This document shows positions 1 through 9,213 of a DNA stretch of 64,000 nt, one piece after another (the first letter of the stretch is position 1; each line of letters starts with the position of its first letter). The notes under the pieces were generated by a model. The model was not told the DNA's origin. It did no database searches and was given only the letters and a program-made list of their open reading frames with translations. The DNA is from Methanobacterium sp. UBA294 (GTDB taxonomy: Archaea; Methanobacteriota; Methanobacteria; Methanobacteriales; Methanobacteriaceae). The stretch is taken from positions 38,710-102,709 of the forward strand of contig DACB01000004.1 in the NCBI GenBank assembly GCA_002494495.1, read 5' to 3'. The position numbers and the translations under genes were made by a program.

Positions 1-138
1 AAGATTGTTCAAATAAAGATGTAATATATGTCTTTAATAGGACTAAATTTTTTAAATAAGTTAATATAAAAAAAATAAGTTACAATAAAAAAAATATATA
101 TTAACTTGATTTTTTAAAGGGGTAGGAGGATAATAAAA

Positions 139-2445
139 ATGAAAGATGCACGCATTATTGCTGCACTTCCAACAAAAGCACATAGTTGTGTGTTGAAGAA
201 CAACGGAATTTTTGAAAGGTTCAGTCACGAGAAAATAGTTAAATCCTGTCTTATGGTGGATGTTCCGCTATGGGCAGCGGAGAAAATAGCATCACAGGTT
301 GCTACTGCAGCTTACGATGGAATGACCACCAAGGAAATAAAAATATTGGTCTATGATGCCCTGAACAACATAGATAATAAAGCTGCGGAAAGATACTTTA
401 ACGCCAATACTCTACGAGTGAGAACCTCCAGAGATACCATTGAAACCTTTGATCAGACCAAGATCGAACAAACCCTCATTGTAGAAACCGGTGCTTCAGA
501 AAGTTTAGCACGGAAAATAGCCACCAACGTTTATAAAGAACTTAAAAAACTCAACGTAGAATATCTCACCGCTCCCATGATCAGGGAGATTGTAAACACC
601 AAACTGGTGGAATACGGGCTGGAAACCCTGAGAAAAAGATATACCAGACTTGGTATTCCTGTCTACAACATCACTAATCTCATTGAAAACGGATCCAGGG
701 ATAATGCTAATATGATACACAATCCCGAGACTGTTCATAAGTACGTGGCAGACGAAGCCCTCAAACAATACGCATTGCTACATATACTCCCCAATGAACT
801 GGCTGACGCCCACATGAGCGGGGGAATACACATCCACGACTTGGAATTCTTTGCAGGCCGGCCTTTAAATTGTTTACAACATGATTTAAGATTATTTATT
901 AAGTATGGATTGAAAGTAGACGGCACAGGAGACCATACCTCAGTAGCCGGGCCACCAAAACATATGGAAACGCTTATGAACCATTCTGGGGAGATAATGC
1001 TCGCTGCCCAGCAAAACATGAGCGGTGGTCAGTCTATGAGCCTTTGGAATGTTTTTGTAGCTCCATTTGCTGCAGGAATGCCCTACGAAAAAGTCAAACA
1101 AGCAGTACAGATGTTAATCTTTAACTTAAATATGGCTTATGCCGCTCGTGGCTCACAGGTACCTTTCACATCCATGAATCTGGAGTTTACCGTACCTGAC
1201 TTCCTACAAGACGAACCAGCCTACGGACCTAAAGGTAAATTGGTAGGAACCTATGGTGACTTCGAAGATGAAGTCCGTCTTTTACAGCGTGCCTTCACTG
1301 AAAACCTCCTTAATGGAGATTCAGATGGTAAACCACACCTATTCCCTAATACCATCTATGTTCTAAGGGACGAAGTATTTAAAAACGAATTTGAAGACGA
1401 CTTAAGGCGAGTGCACGAACTCTCCGCCAAATTCGGTACACCCTACTTTGCCAACATGCTCCCTGACTACCGAGGTAACCTTACAAACTACATGGGATGC
1501 CGTACCTCACTCAGCGATAACTGGACAGGTGATTGGTCACAGGACTGTCTGCGTACAGGAAACCTGGCATATGTAACCCTCAACTTACCCCGTATGGCTT
1601 ACAGCTCCAAGGATGATGCAGAAATATTTGATTACCTTGATAACTATCTACACCTCGCCGAAGAAGTACTTCTTCTAAGGCGTAAACAGGCCATGGGCTG
1701 TCTGGACAACTTCAACCTGTTACCATTCCTGACCCAAGAATTTGATGGTGACAGATACTACAGTATCGATAACGCTACCCTTTCATTTGGTTTTGTAGGG
1801 CTCAACGAGATGCTACAGTACCATTGTGGAGAGGGTATTGAAAACCCTGATTCTCGTAAATTTGGGTTAAAAATACTTAAATACATGAACCAAAGAGCCA
1901 AAGAACTACAGGATGAAACAGGATTAAGGTGGAGTGTACTGCAGACCCCTGCCGAGTCAACTGCATACCGTTTTGCCATGCTAGATCGGGAGAAATTTAA
2001 AGATCAGATCATAGTGCAAGGTGATTCCAGCGCCTCATACTACACCAATTCATCCCACGTACCAGTGAATTCCGACGTTTTACTACCGGAGAAGATTAAG
2101 ATCGAAGAGAAATTCCATCCATTGACCTTGGGAGGACATATATTCCACGCATTCATGGGAGAAGCCCACAGCGAACCAGACTCACTCATGAGTTTAACCC
2201 AAAAAATAGCCCGTAAATCTGATATAGGATTCTGGGCTTACAGTTCAGCACTGAGTTTCTGCATCAAATGCAAAACCCTCATGAAAGGCCTGCAAAATCA
2301 GTGTGCATCATGTGGAGAACAAACTGAAGTGGAATGGTACGACCGCATTACAGGATACGTACAACAGGTTGGCCGGTCTAAATCCGCCTCTGGTGGCTGG
2401 AACCCCGGTAAGATGCAGGAATTAAGGGACCGAAAACGTTTCTAA
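139..2445 (+). CDS. nrdD: Anaerobic ribonucleoside-triphosphate reductase
   Basis: Class III ribonucleotide reductase, reducing NTPs to dNTPs by glycyl-radical chemistry in the cytoplasm. The 768-residue protein opens with an ATP-cone allosteric domain (about residues 18-105), followed by the large barrel domain. Near the end there is a four-cysteine zinc site (C708, C711, C722, C725) and an R-x-x-G-Y motif that makes G739 the candidate radical glycine. A GGGGTAGGAGG-like ribosome site lies just before the ATG. The length is normal for methanogens. The activase gene nrdG is not adjacent, so it must lie elsewhere. Family assignment is firm. Confidence 0.95.
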   Translation: MKDARIIAALPTKAHSCVLKNNGIFERFSHEKIVKSCLMVDVPLWAAEKIASQVATAAYDGMTTKEIKILVYDALNNIDNKAAERYFNANTLRVRTSRDTIETFDQTKIEQTLIVETGASESLARKIATNVYKELKKLNVEYLTAPMIREIVNTKLVEYGLETLRKRYTRLGIPVYNITNLIENGSRDNANMIHNPETVHKYVADEALKQYALLHILPNELADAHMSGGIHIHDLEFFAGRPLNCLQHDLRLFIKYGLKVDGTGDHTSVAGPPKHMETLMNHSGEIMLAAQQNMSGGQSMSLWNVFVAPFAAGMPYEKVKQAVQMLIFNLNMAYAARGSQVPFTSMNLEFTVPDFLQDEPAYGPKGKLVGTYGDFEDEVRLLQRAFTENLLNGDSDGKPHLFPNTIYVLRDEVFKNEFEDDLRRVHELSAKFGTPYFANMLPDYRGNLTNYMGCRTSLSDNWTGDWSQDCLRTGNLAYVTLNLPRMAYSSKDDAEIFDYLDNYLHLAEEVLLLRRKQAMGCLDNFNLLPFLTQEFDGDRYYSIDNATLSFGFVGLNEMLQYHCGEGIENPDSRKFGLKILKYMNQRAKELQDETGLRWSVLQTPAESTAYRFAMLDREKFKDQIIVQGDSSASYYTNSSHVPVNSDVLLPEKIKIEEKFHPLTLGGHIFHAFMGEAHSEPDSLMSLTQKIARKSDIGFWAYSSALSFCIKCKTLMKGLQNQCASCGEQTEVEWYDRITGYVQQVGRSKSASGGWNPGKMQELRDRKRF

Positions 2446-2458
2446 TAATCCTAAAAAC

Positions 2459-2507
2459 CTTTTTCTTTTCAAAAATTTTTATTTTTTTTCAAGATTTTTT
2501 TTATGAA
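2459..2507 (+). terminator. T-tract terminator after nrdD
   Basis: Several runs of five to eight T follow the nrdD stop codon without a strong hairpin. This is the usual form of intrinsic termination signal in euryarchaea. The assignment is by composition only. Confidence 0.5.
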
Positions 2508-2553
2508 TTTGCTTTCACATAGATATGAGTTAATAAATTAAGATTAAATAAAT

Positions 2554-3018
2554 ATGAATCAGATGAAAACAGAACACCTTAAATACATTAAGGAAGCAAT
2601 CAAAGAAGCCCGTAAAGGTTTAGATGAAGGCGGCATCCCCATCGGTGCTGTGCTGGTTGAAGATGATAAAATAATTAGTAGGGGACACAACCGCCTGATA
2701 CAGGATGATTCCATTATTTTCCACGCAGAAATGGACTGTTTAGAAAGTGCCGGTAAACTAAAGGGGGCTGATTATAAAAGATGCACCCTGTATACTACTC
2801 TGGTTCCCTGCGAAATGTGTAGCGGATTGATCCTGCTTTATAACATACCAAAGGTTGTTGCTGGTGAAAATGAAACATTTGGCGGCCCTGAAGAATACTT
2901 GAAGGAACATGATGTGGAACTGGTTAACCTGGATCTGGATGAATGTAAAGAGATGATGTTGGAATATATCCATGAAAATCCGGAAGTATGGAATGAAGAG
3001 ATGGAAAGGGTTAGTTAA
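2554..3018 (+). CDS. Cytosine deaminase, yeast Fcy1-like nucleoside deaminase
   Basis: Zinc-dependent deaminase of 154 residues. The zinc site is complete: H57-A-E59 gives one ligand and the catalytic glutamate, and P-C86-x-x-C89 gives the other ligands. The downstream part (YGIP-like segment, V-x-G-E-N, then E-Y-L and a Trp near the C-terminus) resembles yeast cytosine deaminase more than the tRNA adenosine deaminase TadA, which favours a pyrimidine-salvage role converting cytosine to uracil. Guanine deaminase or a broad-range nucleoside deaminase remain possible. It is a single gene between nrdD and a convergent group. Confidence 0.75.
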   Translation: MNQMKTEHLKYIKEAIKEARKGLDEGGIPIGAVLVEDDKIISRGHNRLIQDDSIIFHAEMDCLESAGKLKGADYKRCTLYTTLVPCEMCSGLILLYNIPKVVAGENETFGGPEEYLKEHDVELVNLDLDECKEMMLEYIHENPEVWNEEMERVS

Positions 3019-3092
3019 AAAAATTGAATTTTTTAAATCTATAAAGCGATTTTCTTAAATCTATAAAGCCTGAATTGTAATCCAGTGTTGAA

Positions 3093-4274
3093 TTATTTAT
3101 CCCTAAATTCATCAGTTGATTTTGCTATTGTCCCATCCTTAAGGAGTATAGGAAGTGTTACTGATTCAGAGGATGTGCCAAAACCATGGGATATCATGGT
3201 ATGCCTGCCCGGTCCTCCGGCTACCACTAACACCACGTCATCTGCTGAACGGGTAATCTTAACCATGCCATTTTTAACCCATTTTTCATCGAGTTTCCTA
3301 CCTCCTCGATCTCCCAGTTTGAGGGGTACTAGTGCATTTTCGTGTATGTATTTTTTTGTATCTTCCTTTGTCCATCCGTCGTCTGCCACAGTTCTAGCAT
3401 GTTCTGGCCCCATTATAAGTAGTAGTTCACCAGGGACATGACTATTATTGGACCCAGCAACAGATGCCGTGTGAATTAAAGTATTTAGGAGGTCCTCTGC
3501 ACTGGTACTGCGGTGGTCGTTGACGTTATGGGGCGCCTCTGCGGCCATTACTGTAACAGTACTGGTATCTGAATTATAACCCCTTTCGACATGTAAAGGT
3601 TCCCATGGGCTTTCATCTTCTGCTTCGGCAAAACAGTAGCTGTATTTAGCAGGCGACCCCAGGGTTGCATGGTCACCTATTCCAGGGACAGCTCCGGCTA
3701 TGTTGATGATAGATAATCGTAATGCACGGCCGATGGTTGAATTGGCTATATTACCTGGACCTAAACACCCTGCACCGCTGTTTATAGCTAACTCCCTTGA
3801 TATAGGCCCATTTACTAGGGTACATATTGCTATTGGATGAGTGGTTGTATTTACCCCCGGAAGATTGAATTTTTCCTGACTTACCGCTTTAATTGTATGT
3901 TGAACAACTGGTGCAAAGCTGGGGATGCATCCAGCCATTACTGAGTTAATGGCAACCTTTTCCAGGGTAGCCTTTCCCCTCTTAGGTGGGAGTATTGCGA
4001 TTATTTCCTCAGGTTTTAAATCCGAGTATTTAATGAATTTATCAACCCTGGTTTTTGTGGGTGGTATTATGGGCAGTCCATCGGTCTGTTTTTTTATATA
4101 GAATTCGTTGCTTACCTTTTCTACATCTGGATCTGTGAATATTTCAAAGTCAGCTTCCTGAACACTGCAAAGTCTCTCTTTAGGGTTATTTTTAACTAGG
4201 AGTTCATCAATACCGCATAATTTGCAGTCTTCATTTTTCTGGTGTGCTTCCTTTTCTGTGTCTTTTCCGACCAT
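3093..4274 (-). CDS. Large partner of UGSC-family protein, function unknown
   Basis: A 393-residue soluble protein encoded directly after the UGSC gene, four bases from its stop, so the two are almost surely co-translated. The N-terminus carries a C-x-x-C motif (E-D-C-K-L-C-G) and a third nearby Cys. The body has conserved-looking blocks: a D-G-L-P-I-I-P-P-T segment, V-M-A-G-C, T-T-H-P-I, G-A-G-C-L-G-P-G-N, S-P-W-E-P-L-H-V-E-R-G and a Gly-rich V-A-G-G-P-G-R-H-T near the end. From memory, similar proteins of unknown function accompany UGSC proteins in bacteria. No signal peptide or membrane segment is seen. I do not assign a reaction; a thiol or metal-dependent enzyme is only a guess. Confidence 0.75.
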   Translation of the reverse strand: MVGKDTEKEAHQKNEDCKLCGIDELLVKNNPKERLCSVQEADFEIFTDPDVEKVSNEFYIKKQTDGLPIIPPTKTRVDKFIKYSDLKPEEIIAILPPKRGKATLEKVAINSVMAGCIPSFAPVVQHTIKAVSQEKFNLPGVNTTTHPIAICTLVNGPISRELAINSGAGCLGPGNIANSTIGRALRLSIINIAGAVPGIGDHATLGSPAKYSYCFAEAEDESPWEPLHVERGYNSDTSTVTVMAAEAPHNVNDHRSTSAEDLLNTLIHTASVAGSNNSHVPGELLLIMGPEHARTVADDGWTKEDTKKYIHENALVPLKLGDRGGRKLDEKWVKNGMVKITRSADDVVLVVAGGPGRHTMISHGFGTSSESVTLPILLKDGTIAKSTDEFRDK

Positions 4275-4278
4275 TTCA

Positions 4279-4797
4279 TCAAACCTTATTTAGGATTCCC
4301 TTTATTTGTGCAGCAGGTTTACTTGCTTTATTCACTATGGACTCTCTTGGTTTTCCGGCAAGGGGATGTTCCACTTCAACTATTCGGAGGTTACCGGCCC
4401 CATATGATACTGCAAGTTCCCTTGCAAAGGGGGTGAAGATATCTGAACAAACCGATATTGTAGGTGTTCCCTGTTTTTCAAGTCTTATTGCATCTAATAT
4501 CAGCCAGGTAGTGCAGGATCCGCAGTCTCCTAAAGCCAATATGCATAGATCTGCTTCGGCTGCCAATTTTATTTGTTCACCTGTTCCTGGAGCGCCGGCA
4601 GGTTTTCTGGCTTTAAAGACTTTACTGTACCCTAAGATTCCCCTGATGGTTTCTAATACTATGTTTGCACCGGATTTTGTATTGTCCAAAAGAGATATGG
4701 ATCCAATTCTATCGGGAATAGGGTTTAAAACTATTTTATTAAATTCAGTATCTGCCAGGGGGCTAAGTACATCCCTTTCCATTATTTTAACGTTCAT
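4279..4797 (-). CDS. UGSC-family protein, cysteine form (C-G-S-C)
   Basis: A 172-residue protein matching the UGSC family, first described as predicted selenoproteins with a U-G-S-C motif of unknown function. Here the motif is D91-C92-G-S-C95-T, and codon 92 is TGC, so this is the cysteine form rather than selenocysteine. Other family marks are L-L-D-N-T-K near residue 38, R-K-P-A-G near 65, and a hydrophobic strand before the motif followed by L-E-K-Q-G-T-P-T and C-S-D-x-F. The fold looks like an alpha/beta sandwich with a redox or nucleophilic thiol pair. It follows truD on the same strand with a 30-base gap and precedes its partner by four bases. Confidence 0.8.
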   Translation of the reverse strand: MNVKIMERDVLSPLADTEFNKIVLNPIPDRIGSISLLDNTKSGANIVLETIRGILGYSKVFKARKPAGAPGTGEQIKLAAEADLCILALGDCGSCTTWLILDAIRLEKQGTPTISVCSDIFTPFARELAVSYGAGNLRIVEVEHPLAGKPRESIVNKASKPAAQIKGILNKV

Positions 4798-4827
4798 CTA
4801 TGTCTACTCCTAACAAAATTAGAATGA

Positions 4828-6081
4828 CTAATAAACATCCTTTTTCATAACTTCTCGGAGAACAGCAGTGGCGTAACATCCTTTAGGTATGGAAAATTTT
4901 AACAACACACCTTCATCTCTTTGTTCTGCTGTGGCGTCCCACACTTTAAATCTCATAGCCCTTCTAAGTCCATGACTTCCCAGTTTAGGCATTTTTGGCA
5001 CGGTAAAGTCTTCGAGTTTCAGGTTTTCTTCCTCCAGGACCTGGTGTTCAATTTCACCAACCTTACCTCCTGCCAGAGGAACTTTAGTACCGTAAAGAGG
5101 AGCAGTTGCGTGTGCCTGGAAATCGTTTATTCGCTCTTGAATACCTTCAGGATCAAACTCATGGATTAAATGCTCCTCATTGTCTATAATTATATCTCCT
5201 TCCACGTATTTATCCACACCTAACTTTGTTCTCTCACTTACCACCCGATTAAAGAGGTATGACTGATAGGCATGGACGAACATGCGACTTAAGGGTTTGG
5301 GCAGGCTTCTGAGCGCTCTTATATAGGAATTATCATCCAACTCCTGATTTTTTTTAAACTCTCTCATGAGTTCCCGGAGCATCATCTTCTCGTATCTCAT
5401 CCCTGCTGGCATGCTTTCATATGCTTCCAAGTATTTGCCTTCATCATATAATTTTCTAGCGCTTTTAATGTGATTCTGTTCTTCTGGATAAGGATTTCCA
5501 ATGTAGGAATCCACGGCACCTTTTACATCATTTTGTATAAGGAATCTGCCTACAACATGAGTATTGGGACGTTTTTTCCCGAATCTCTGATAGCCGTAGT
5601 AATTAGGGACTCCAGTCTGTGTGAGGTCAGAGAGAATTTCATGGGCAGTTATAGCATCTTTTGCTGGATCGTGTGTGTTTCTAATTAAAATTTTAAATTT
5701 ATTCCCTATTAACTGTCCAATTCTTAATTTTTTCTGATTTTTAGTGATTTTAAGTACTTTTACATTGTAAAGTTTCTCTTCTAAACCCTGAAGATTTTCC
5801 GGTTCTATGTTACTTACACAGATCCATTGTCTGGTGCGGGCTGCTTTATCTTTCATTCCAGCAAAGCCCATTCTCTTCCTACTTAGTTTATATTCCCGGG
5901 CTATGTCCAGCACCACGTCCAGGGTATTTCTACCTATTTTCTCAATGAAAATCCAAGTATTGGGGCCTGATCCAGTAGGCTCTGTTTCTGGTATCTCTTC
6001 CACATAGAAATCCTCATATTTTTTCCTTATTTCTCCACCTATTCCGTCTTGGACATTTTTATATATTTTCGCGTTCAGCAT
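4828..6081 (-). CDS. truD: tRNA pseudouridine(13) synthase TruD
   Basis: Archaeal TruD, 417 residues, making pseudouridine at position 13 of tRNA (and position 35 in some archaeal tRNAs). The catalytic segment F-A-G-M-K-D-K-A-A-R-T-R-Q is present near residue 75 with its aspartate, along with the N-terminal D-F-x-V-E-E-I-P and the NYYGYQRFG motif. The central insertion (TRUD domain) is of normal size for archaea. It leads a leftward cluster with the UGSC pair. The link between tRNA modification and the UGSC proteins may be positional only. Confidence 0.95.
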   Translation of the reverse strand: MLNAKIYKNVQDGIGGEIRKKYEDFYVEEIPETEPTGSGPNTWIFIEKIGRNTLDVVLDIAREYKLSRKRMGFAGMKDKAARTRQWICVSNIEPENLQGLEEKLYNVKVLKITKNQKKLRIGQLIGNKFKILIRNTHDPAKDAITAHEILSDLTQTGVPNYYGYQRFGKKRPNTHVVGRFLIQNDVKGAVDSYIGNPYPEEQNHIKSARKLYDEGKYLEAYESMPAGMRYEKMMLRELMREFKKNQELDDNSYIRALRSLPKPLSRMFVHAYQSYLFNRVVSERTKLGVDKYVEGDIIIDNEEHLIHEFDPEGIQERINDFQAHATAPLYGTKVPLAGGKVGEIEHQVLEEENLKLEDFTVPKMPKLGSHGLRRAMRFKVWDATAEQRDEGVLLKFSIPKGCYATAVLREVMKKDVY

Positions 6082-6178
6082 GATGGTTCTCCAATACCTG
6101 ATGTTAAAAAAGTGCTCAAATCATTATATAAGTTAAATCAATCAAATAATTATACTGATTGTTAGGAGAAAAAAAATC

Positions 6179-6940
6179 ATGACCAAAGTTAAAATAATGC
6201 CCTGTCTGGATATGAAGGATGGAAGGGTAGTTAAAGGAATTCACTTTGTAGACCTAAAAGATGCTGGAGATCCAGTGGAATGTGCTACTTTGTATCAAAG
6301 TGAAGGTGCAGATGAGTTAGCTATGCTGGACATTGCCGCGACTCTAGAAAACAGGAAAACTAGGTTAGAATGGGTAAATAACGTATCATCAGTTATAGAT
6401 ATCCCCCTAACTGTTGGCGGAGGTATAGCATCCCTAGAAGATGTAGAGTTAACTCTGGAAGCCGGAGCAGATAAAGTATCAATTAACAGTGCCGCAGTTG
6501 AACGTCCTCAACTAATAGAAGAAGCCTCAGAAAAATTTGGTTCAGAAAAGATAACCATTGCCGTGGACGCGTGTAGGAATTTAAAAATGCCTTCAGGATT
6601 TGATGTAGTAGTCTCAGGGGGTACTAAACCCATGGGTATGGATGCAGTAGAATGGGCTAAAAAATGTGAATCTTTAGGTGCAGGAGTTATATTACCAACC
6701 AGCATGGATGGTGATGGAACACAGGATGGTTATGATCTAAAATATATCAAAGCCATCTCAGATATAGTAAATGTACCTGTTGTCGCTTCTGGTGGTGCTG
6801 GTAAATTATCTGACTTCTATGATGCCGCAAAAAGCGGAGCATCAATATTACTTGCTGCCTCTGTATTCCATTATCGTACTTACAGTGTCCAGGATGTTAA
6901 GGACTATCTAAAAGATAGGGATATTGACGTGTATTTGTAA
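6179..6940 (+). CDS. hisF: Imidazole glycerol phosphate synthase, cyclase subunit HisF
   Basis: The cyclase half of IGP synthase, making imidazole glycerol phosphate and AICAR from PRFAR with ammonia from HisH. It is a (beta-alpha)8 barrel of 253 residues. The general acid/base aspartates are in P-C-L-D-M-K-D-G (residue 11) and A-V-D-A (about residue 130), and both phosphate loops (T-V-G-G-G and A-S-G-G-A-G) are present. The segment around residue 175 reads L-P-T-S-M-D-G-D-G-T, with Gly where bacterial enzymes usually have Arg; I read this as a lineage form. An AGGAG site precedes the ATG. hisG lies 4 kb away and no other his genes are nearby. Confidence 0.93.
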   Translation: MTKVKIMPCLDMKDGRVVKGIHFVDLKDAGDPVECATLYQSEGADELAMLDIAATLENRKTRLEWVNNVSSVIDIPLTVGGGIASLEDVELTLEAGADKVSINSAAVERPQLIEEASEKFGSEKITIAVDACRNLKMPSGFDVVVSGGTKPMGMDAVEWAKKCESLGAGVILPTSMDGDGTQDGYDLKYIKAISDIVNVPVVASGGAGKLSDFYDAAKSGASILLAASVFHYRTYSVQDVKDYLKDRDIDVYL

Positions 6941-7058
6941 AAAGAATCTTATTTTCCACTTTTTAAATAAATTTTTTTAATTTAATCTAACTTTTAAACG
7001 ATCTTCATTTTTTTTGTTTATTCTATTTATTAAAAAAAATAATGAGTTTCAAATTTTT

Positions 7059-8399
7059 TTATCGTCGGTCTACTAAACGTTTAGGTCTGCCCCTGACCTT
7101 GTATAGTTCAAGACCCCTCGGCCCGGTGAAGTTGAAGATGATGTTAAAATCACCGTCCAGGTATGCCTGGTATAGGAGTTTCTTATATTGGAGGAATGAT
7201 TTTATAAAGTTCTCTTGCACCACCTGCCGATCCAGATAATTCAGATCACGACCCTCCATACTAACCCTTAATGTTACTTCTTCTTCACTGCCATAAAGGA
7301 ACGCTTCATATTCACCGGTTAAATATTCCATGTTCTCCCGTTGGAATACTCCTCTTTCCACATCTACTCTGTTAAATGGTGTTCCCATAACCCAAACCGT
7401 TTCTGCCTCTCTTTGGGGGTTTAATATTCGGAGGTGAGTTCTCCCGCATTTACATTTATCCCTGGAAACTATTACACTGGTATCTTCTGTGTCGTAATTT
7501 AAAAGCAATGTGCCTGTGTATTCTTCCTTTGATAAAAGGGATGTTAGTACTATTCGCCCGCATTCACCCTCATCTACAAAGTTTTCCAACTGAGGATCAT
7601 ACAGATCTAGATGCACCATATCTTCAGGTACGTGCAGTCCTGATTTCTGAATGCATTCCCCACACATTGTCCCCTCGGTACTTCCGTAGATATTGTAAAC
7701 TGGAACGTCCCATAATTCTTCTACATAGGCCCGTGATTCATCTGCAAAGCTCTCTCCACCGGCAATTAATTTCTGGATACTTGAATTTTGGGGGTCAATT
7801 CCTTCTTCTTCCATCCGTCCAGCCAGCCTAATGAGTTTAAATATACTTCCCACAATACCAGTGGGCTTATAATTTTTAACTATCCTGATGGGGAAGGTGC
7901 ATTTCCCTTCAGGAATTATGGCCATCCCTATTTTCTGGGCGGCAAGTGTCATGGTGTTTGCCCCTACATTCATACCATAAGAAGCGCATACAATCACCCG
8001 ATCACTCTGATTAAAGTCCTGGGATACAAATGCCCGGGCATATTTCTCTGCATATCTGTTCCAATCATCCCAGGTTAAAAAGAAAGATTTAGGCATGCCA
8101 CTGGTTCCGCTGGTTTCATGAATAGTGTATATATCATTCCAATCAGCACATTTAAATTCGAATTCCCTGGTTTCTGGCGGCTGCTTTTCTCGCATGGTTT
8201 TTCCCGAGATTACAGGTAATTCTCTTAAATCTTCATGTGAACGTATTTCACTGGCGTTTATTTTATTATCCCGGAACCATTTACGGTAGAAGGGAGAGTT
8301 TTTCTGGGCATATTTAACAGTATATCGTATTCTTTCATCCACCAGAGAATCCAGCTCATCACGAGGCATCTTTTCCATTTCTTCACGGAAGTAAGTCAT
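7059..8399 (-). CDS. PaaK-family adenylate-forming enzyme, coenzyme F390 synthetase-like
   Basis: A 446-residue member of the phenylacetate-CoA ligase (PaaK) branch of adenylate-forming enzymes. The ATP-binding signature T-S-G-T-S-G-M-P-K-S and the A5 motif Y-G-S-T-E-G-T are clear, as is a C-x-C-G-R segment near residue 315. Methanobacteriales carry several such paralogues annotated as coenzyme F390 synthetases, which adenylylate F420 under oxidative stress, so that is the leading idea. An aryl- or acyl-CoA ligase cannot be excluded. It stands alone between hisF and a HAD gene. Confidence 0.75.
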   Translation of the reverse strand: MTYFREEMEKMPRDELDSLVDERIRYTVKYAQKNSPFYRKWFRDNKINASEIRSHEDLRELPVISGKTMREKQPPETREFEFKCADWNDIYTIHETSGTSGMPKSFFLTWDDWNRYAEKYARAFVSQDFNQSDRVIVCASYGMNVGANTMTLAAQKIGMAIIPEGKCTFPIRIVKNYKPTGIVGSIFKLIRLAGRMEEEGIDPQNSSIQKLIAGGESFADESRAYVEELWDVPVYNIYGSTEGTMCGECIQKSGLHVPEDMVHLDLYDPQLENFVDEGECGRIVLTSLLSKEEYTGTLLLNYDTEDTSVIVSRDKCKCGRTHLRILNPQREAETVWVMGTPFNRVDVERGVFQRENMEYLTGEYEAFLYGSEEEVTLRVSMEGRDLNYLDRQVVQENFIKSFLQYKKLLYQAYLDGDFNIIFNFTGPRGLELYKVRGRPKRLVDRR

Positions 8400-8498
8400 G
8401 ATTTAATCACCAATTAAATTTCTTTTATAAGCTATATTTGATAAAGTAATTATTTTTTATGATACATTATAAATTACATTTACAAATATGGAAAATAC

Positions 8499-9188
8499 CT
8501 AAAGATGTCCTAAAATTTTGAAAAAATTTTCTTTATCACTTAAATTATCCATAAAATAATCAGCACCGCATTTTTCCAGTTCATCTATTTTATAGCTTCC
8601 TGTAGCCACTGCTACTGTTTTCAATCCATACACCTGGGCAGCTTGCACATCTCTGGGAGTGTCTCCAACTACAATGATTTTCTCGCCTTTAAACCCATAT
8701 CTACTTTTTGCTAGTTCTATTGCAGTTTTTACCAGAAGATAGCGGTCTTCATAGTCACTACCAAAACCCCCGAATGGGAAGTAATCATCAAAACCTACCT
8801 TTCCCAGTTTTGCATAAGCTATGGGCTCTAAATTTCCTGTGACTAAACCTAATAATACATTTTCTTTTTTTAGATCTTTTAATAAATTTGATGTGCCTTT
8901 TAATGCTTTAACTTGTTCTTTATGCACATTTTCCAGGTAGTACTGAACCATATATTCCTGACATCTGCGGAAGTTCTCCTCAATTTTTTCCCTAGAAAAT
9001 CCCCCTAACTCAAGAACCTCCCTAAGTATTTGGGGGTCTGTCTTACCAGCGTAGTTTATTCCACTTATATCCTCTTCGAAGTCGTAAAATTTTTTCACTG
9101 ATTCTACAAAAGCCTGATAATGACAGCGCGCTCCACGCACCAGTGTCCCATCAATATCAAACAATGCAAGTATCCCGTTATTTTCCAT
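8499..9188 (-). CDS. HAD-family hydrolase, phosphoglycolate phosphatase-like
   Basis: A HAD phosphatase of 229 residues. Motif I is D-I-D-G-T-L-V with D11 as nucleophile and D13 as acid/base. Motif II lies in V-T-G-N and motif IV in V-V-G-D-T-P-R-D. An alpha-helical cap between motifs I and II is of the Gph type. The start at 9188 is chosen because GAGGGG sits ten bases upstream; an earlier in-frame ATG is only one base from that site. It follows the deoxyadenosine deaminase gene by about 25 bases and is probably co-transcribed with it. Substrate unknown. Confidence 0.85.
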   Translation of the reverse strand: MENNGILALFDIDGTLVRGARCHYQAFVESVKKFYDFEEDISGINYAGKTDPQILREVLELGGFSREKIEENFRRCQEYMVQYYLENVHKEQVKALKGTSNLLKDLKKENVLLGLVTGNLEPIAYAKLGKVGFDDYFPFGGFGSDYEDRYLLVKTAIELAKSRYGFKGEKIIVVGDTPRDVQAAQVYGLKTVAVATGSYKIDELEKCGADYFMDNLSDKENFFKILGHL

Positions 9189-9213
9189 TAATATCATGCC
9201 CCTCAAACTATTT

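Noticed and set aside
4522..4524. Possible selenocysteine codon in the UGSC motif
   Set aside because: The codon is TGC, not TGA, so the motif is plain cysteine; no SECIS element is needed.
4244..4813. A 189-codon ORF on the + strand opposite the UGSC gene
   Set aside because: It mirrors a well-supported gene on the other strand, has no ribosome site and no recognisable motif.
6700..6730. HisF with Gly in place of the usual Arg in the T-S-M-D-x-D-G-T loop, as a sign of a non-functional paralogue
   Set aside because: Both catalytic aspartates and both phosphate loops are intact, and methanogen HisF proteins vary at this position, so an ordinary enzyme is more likely.
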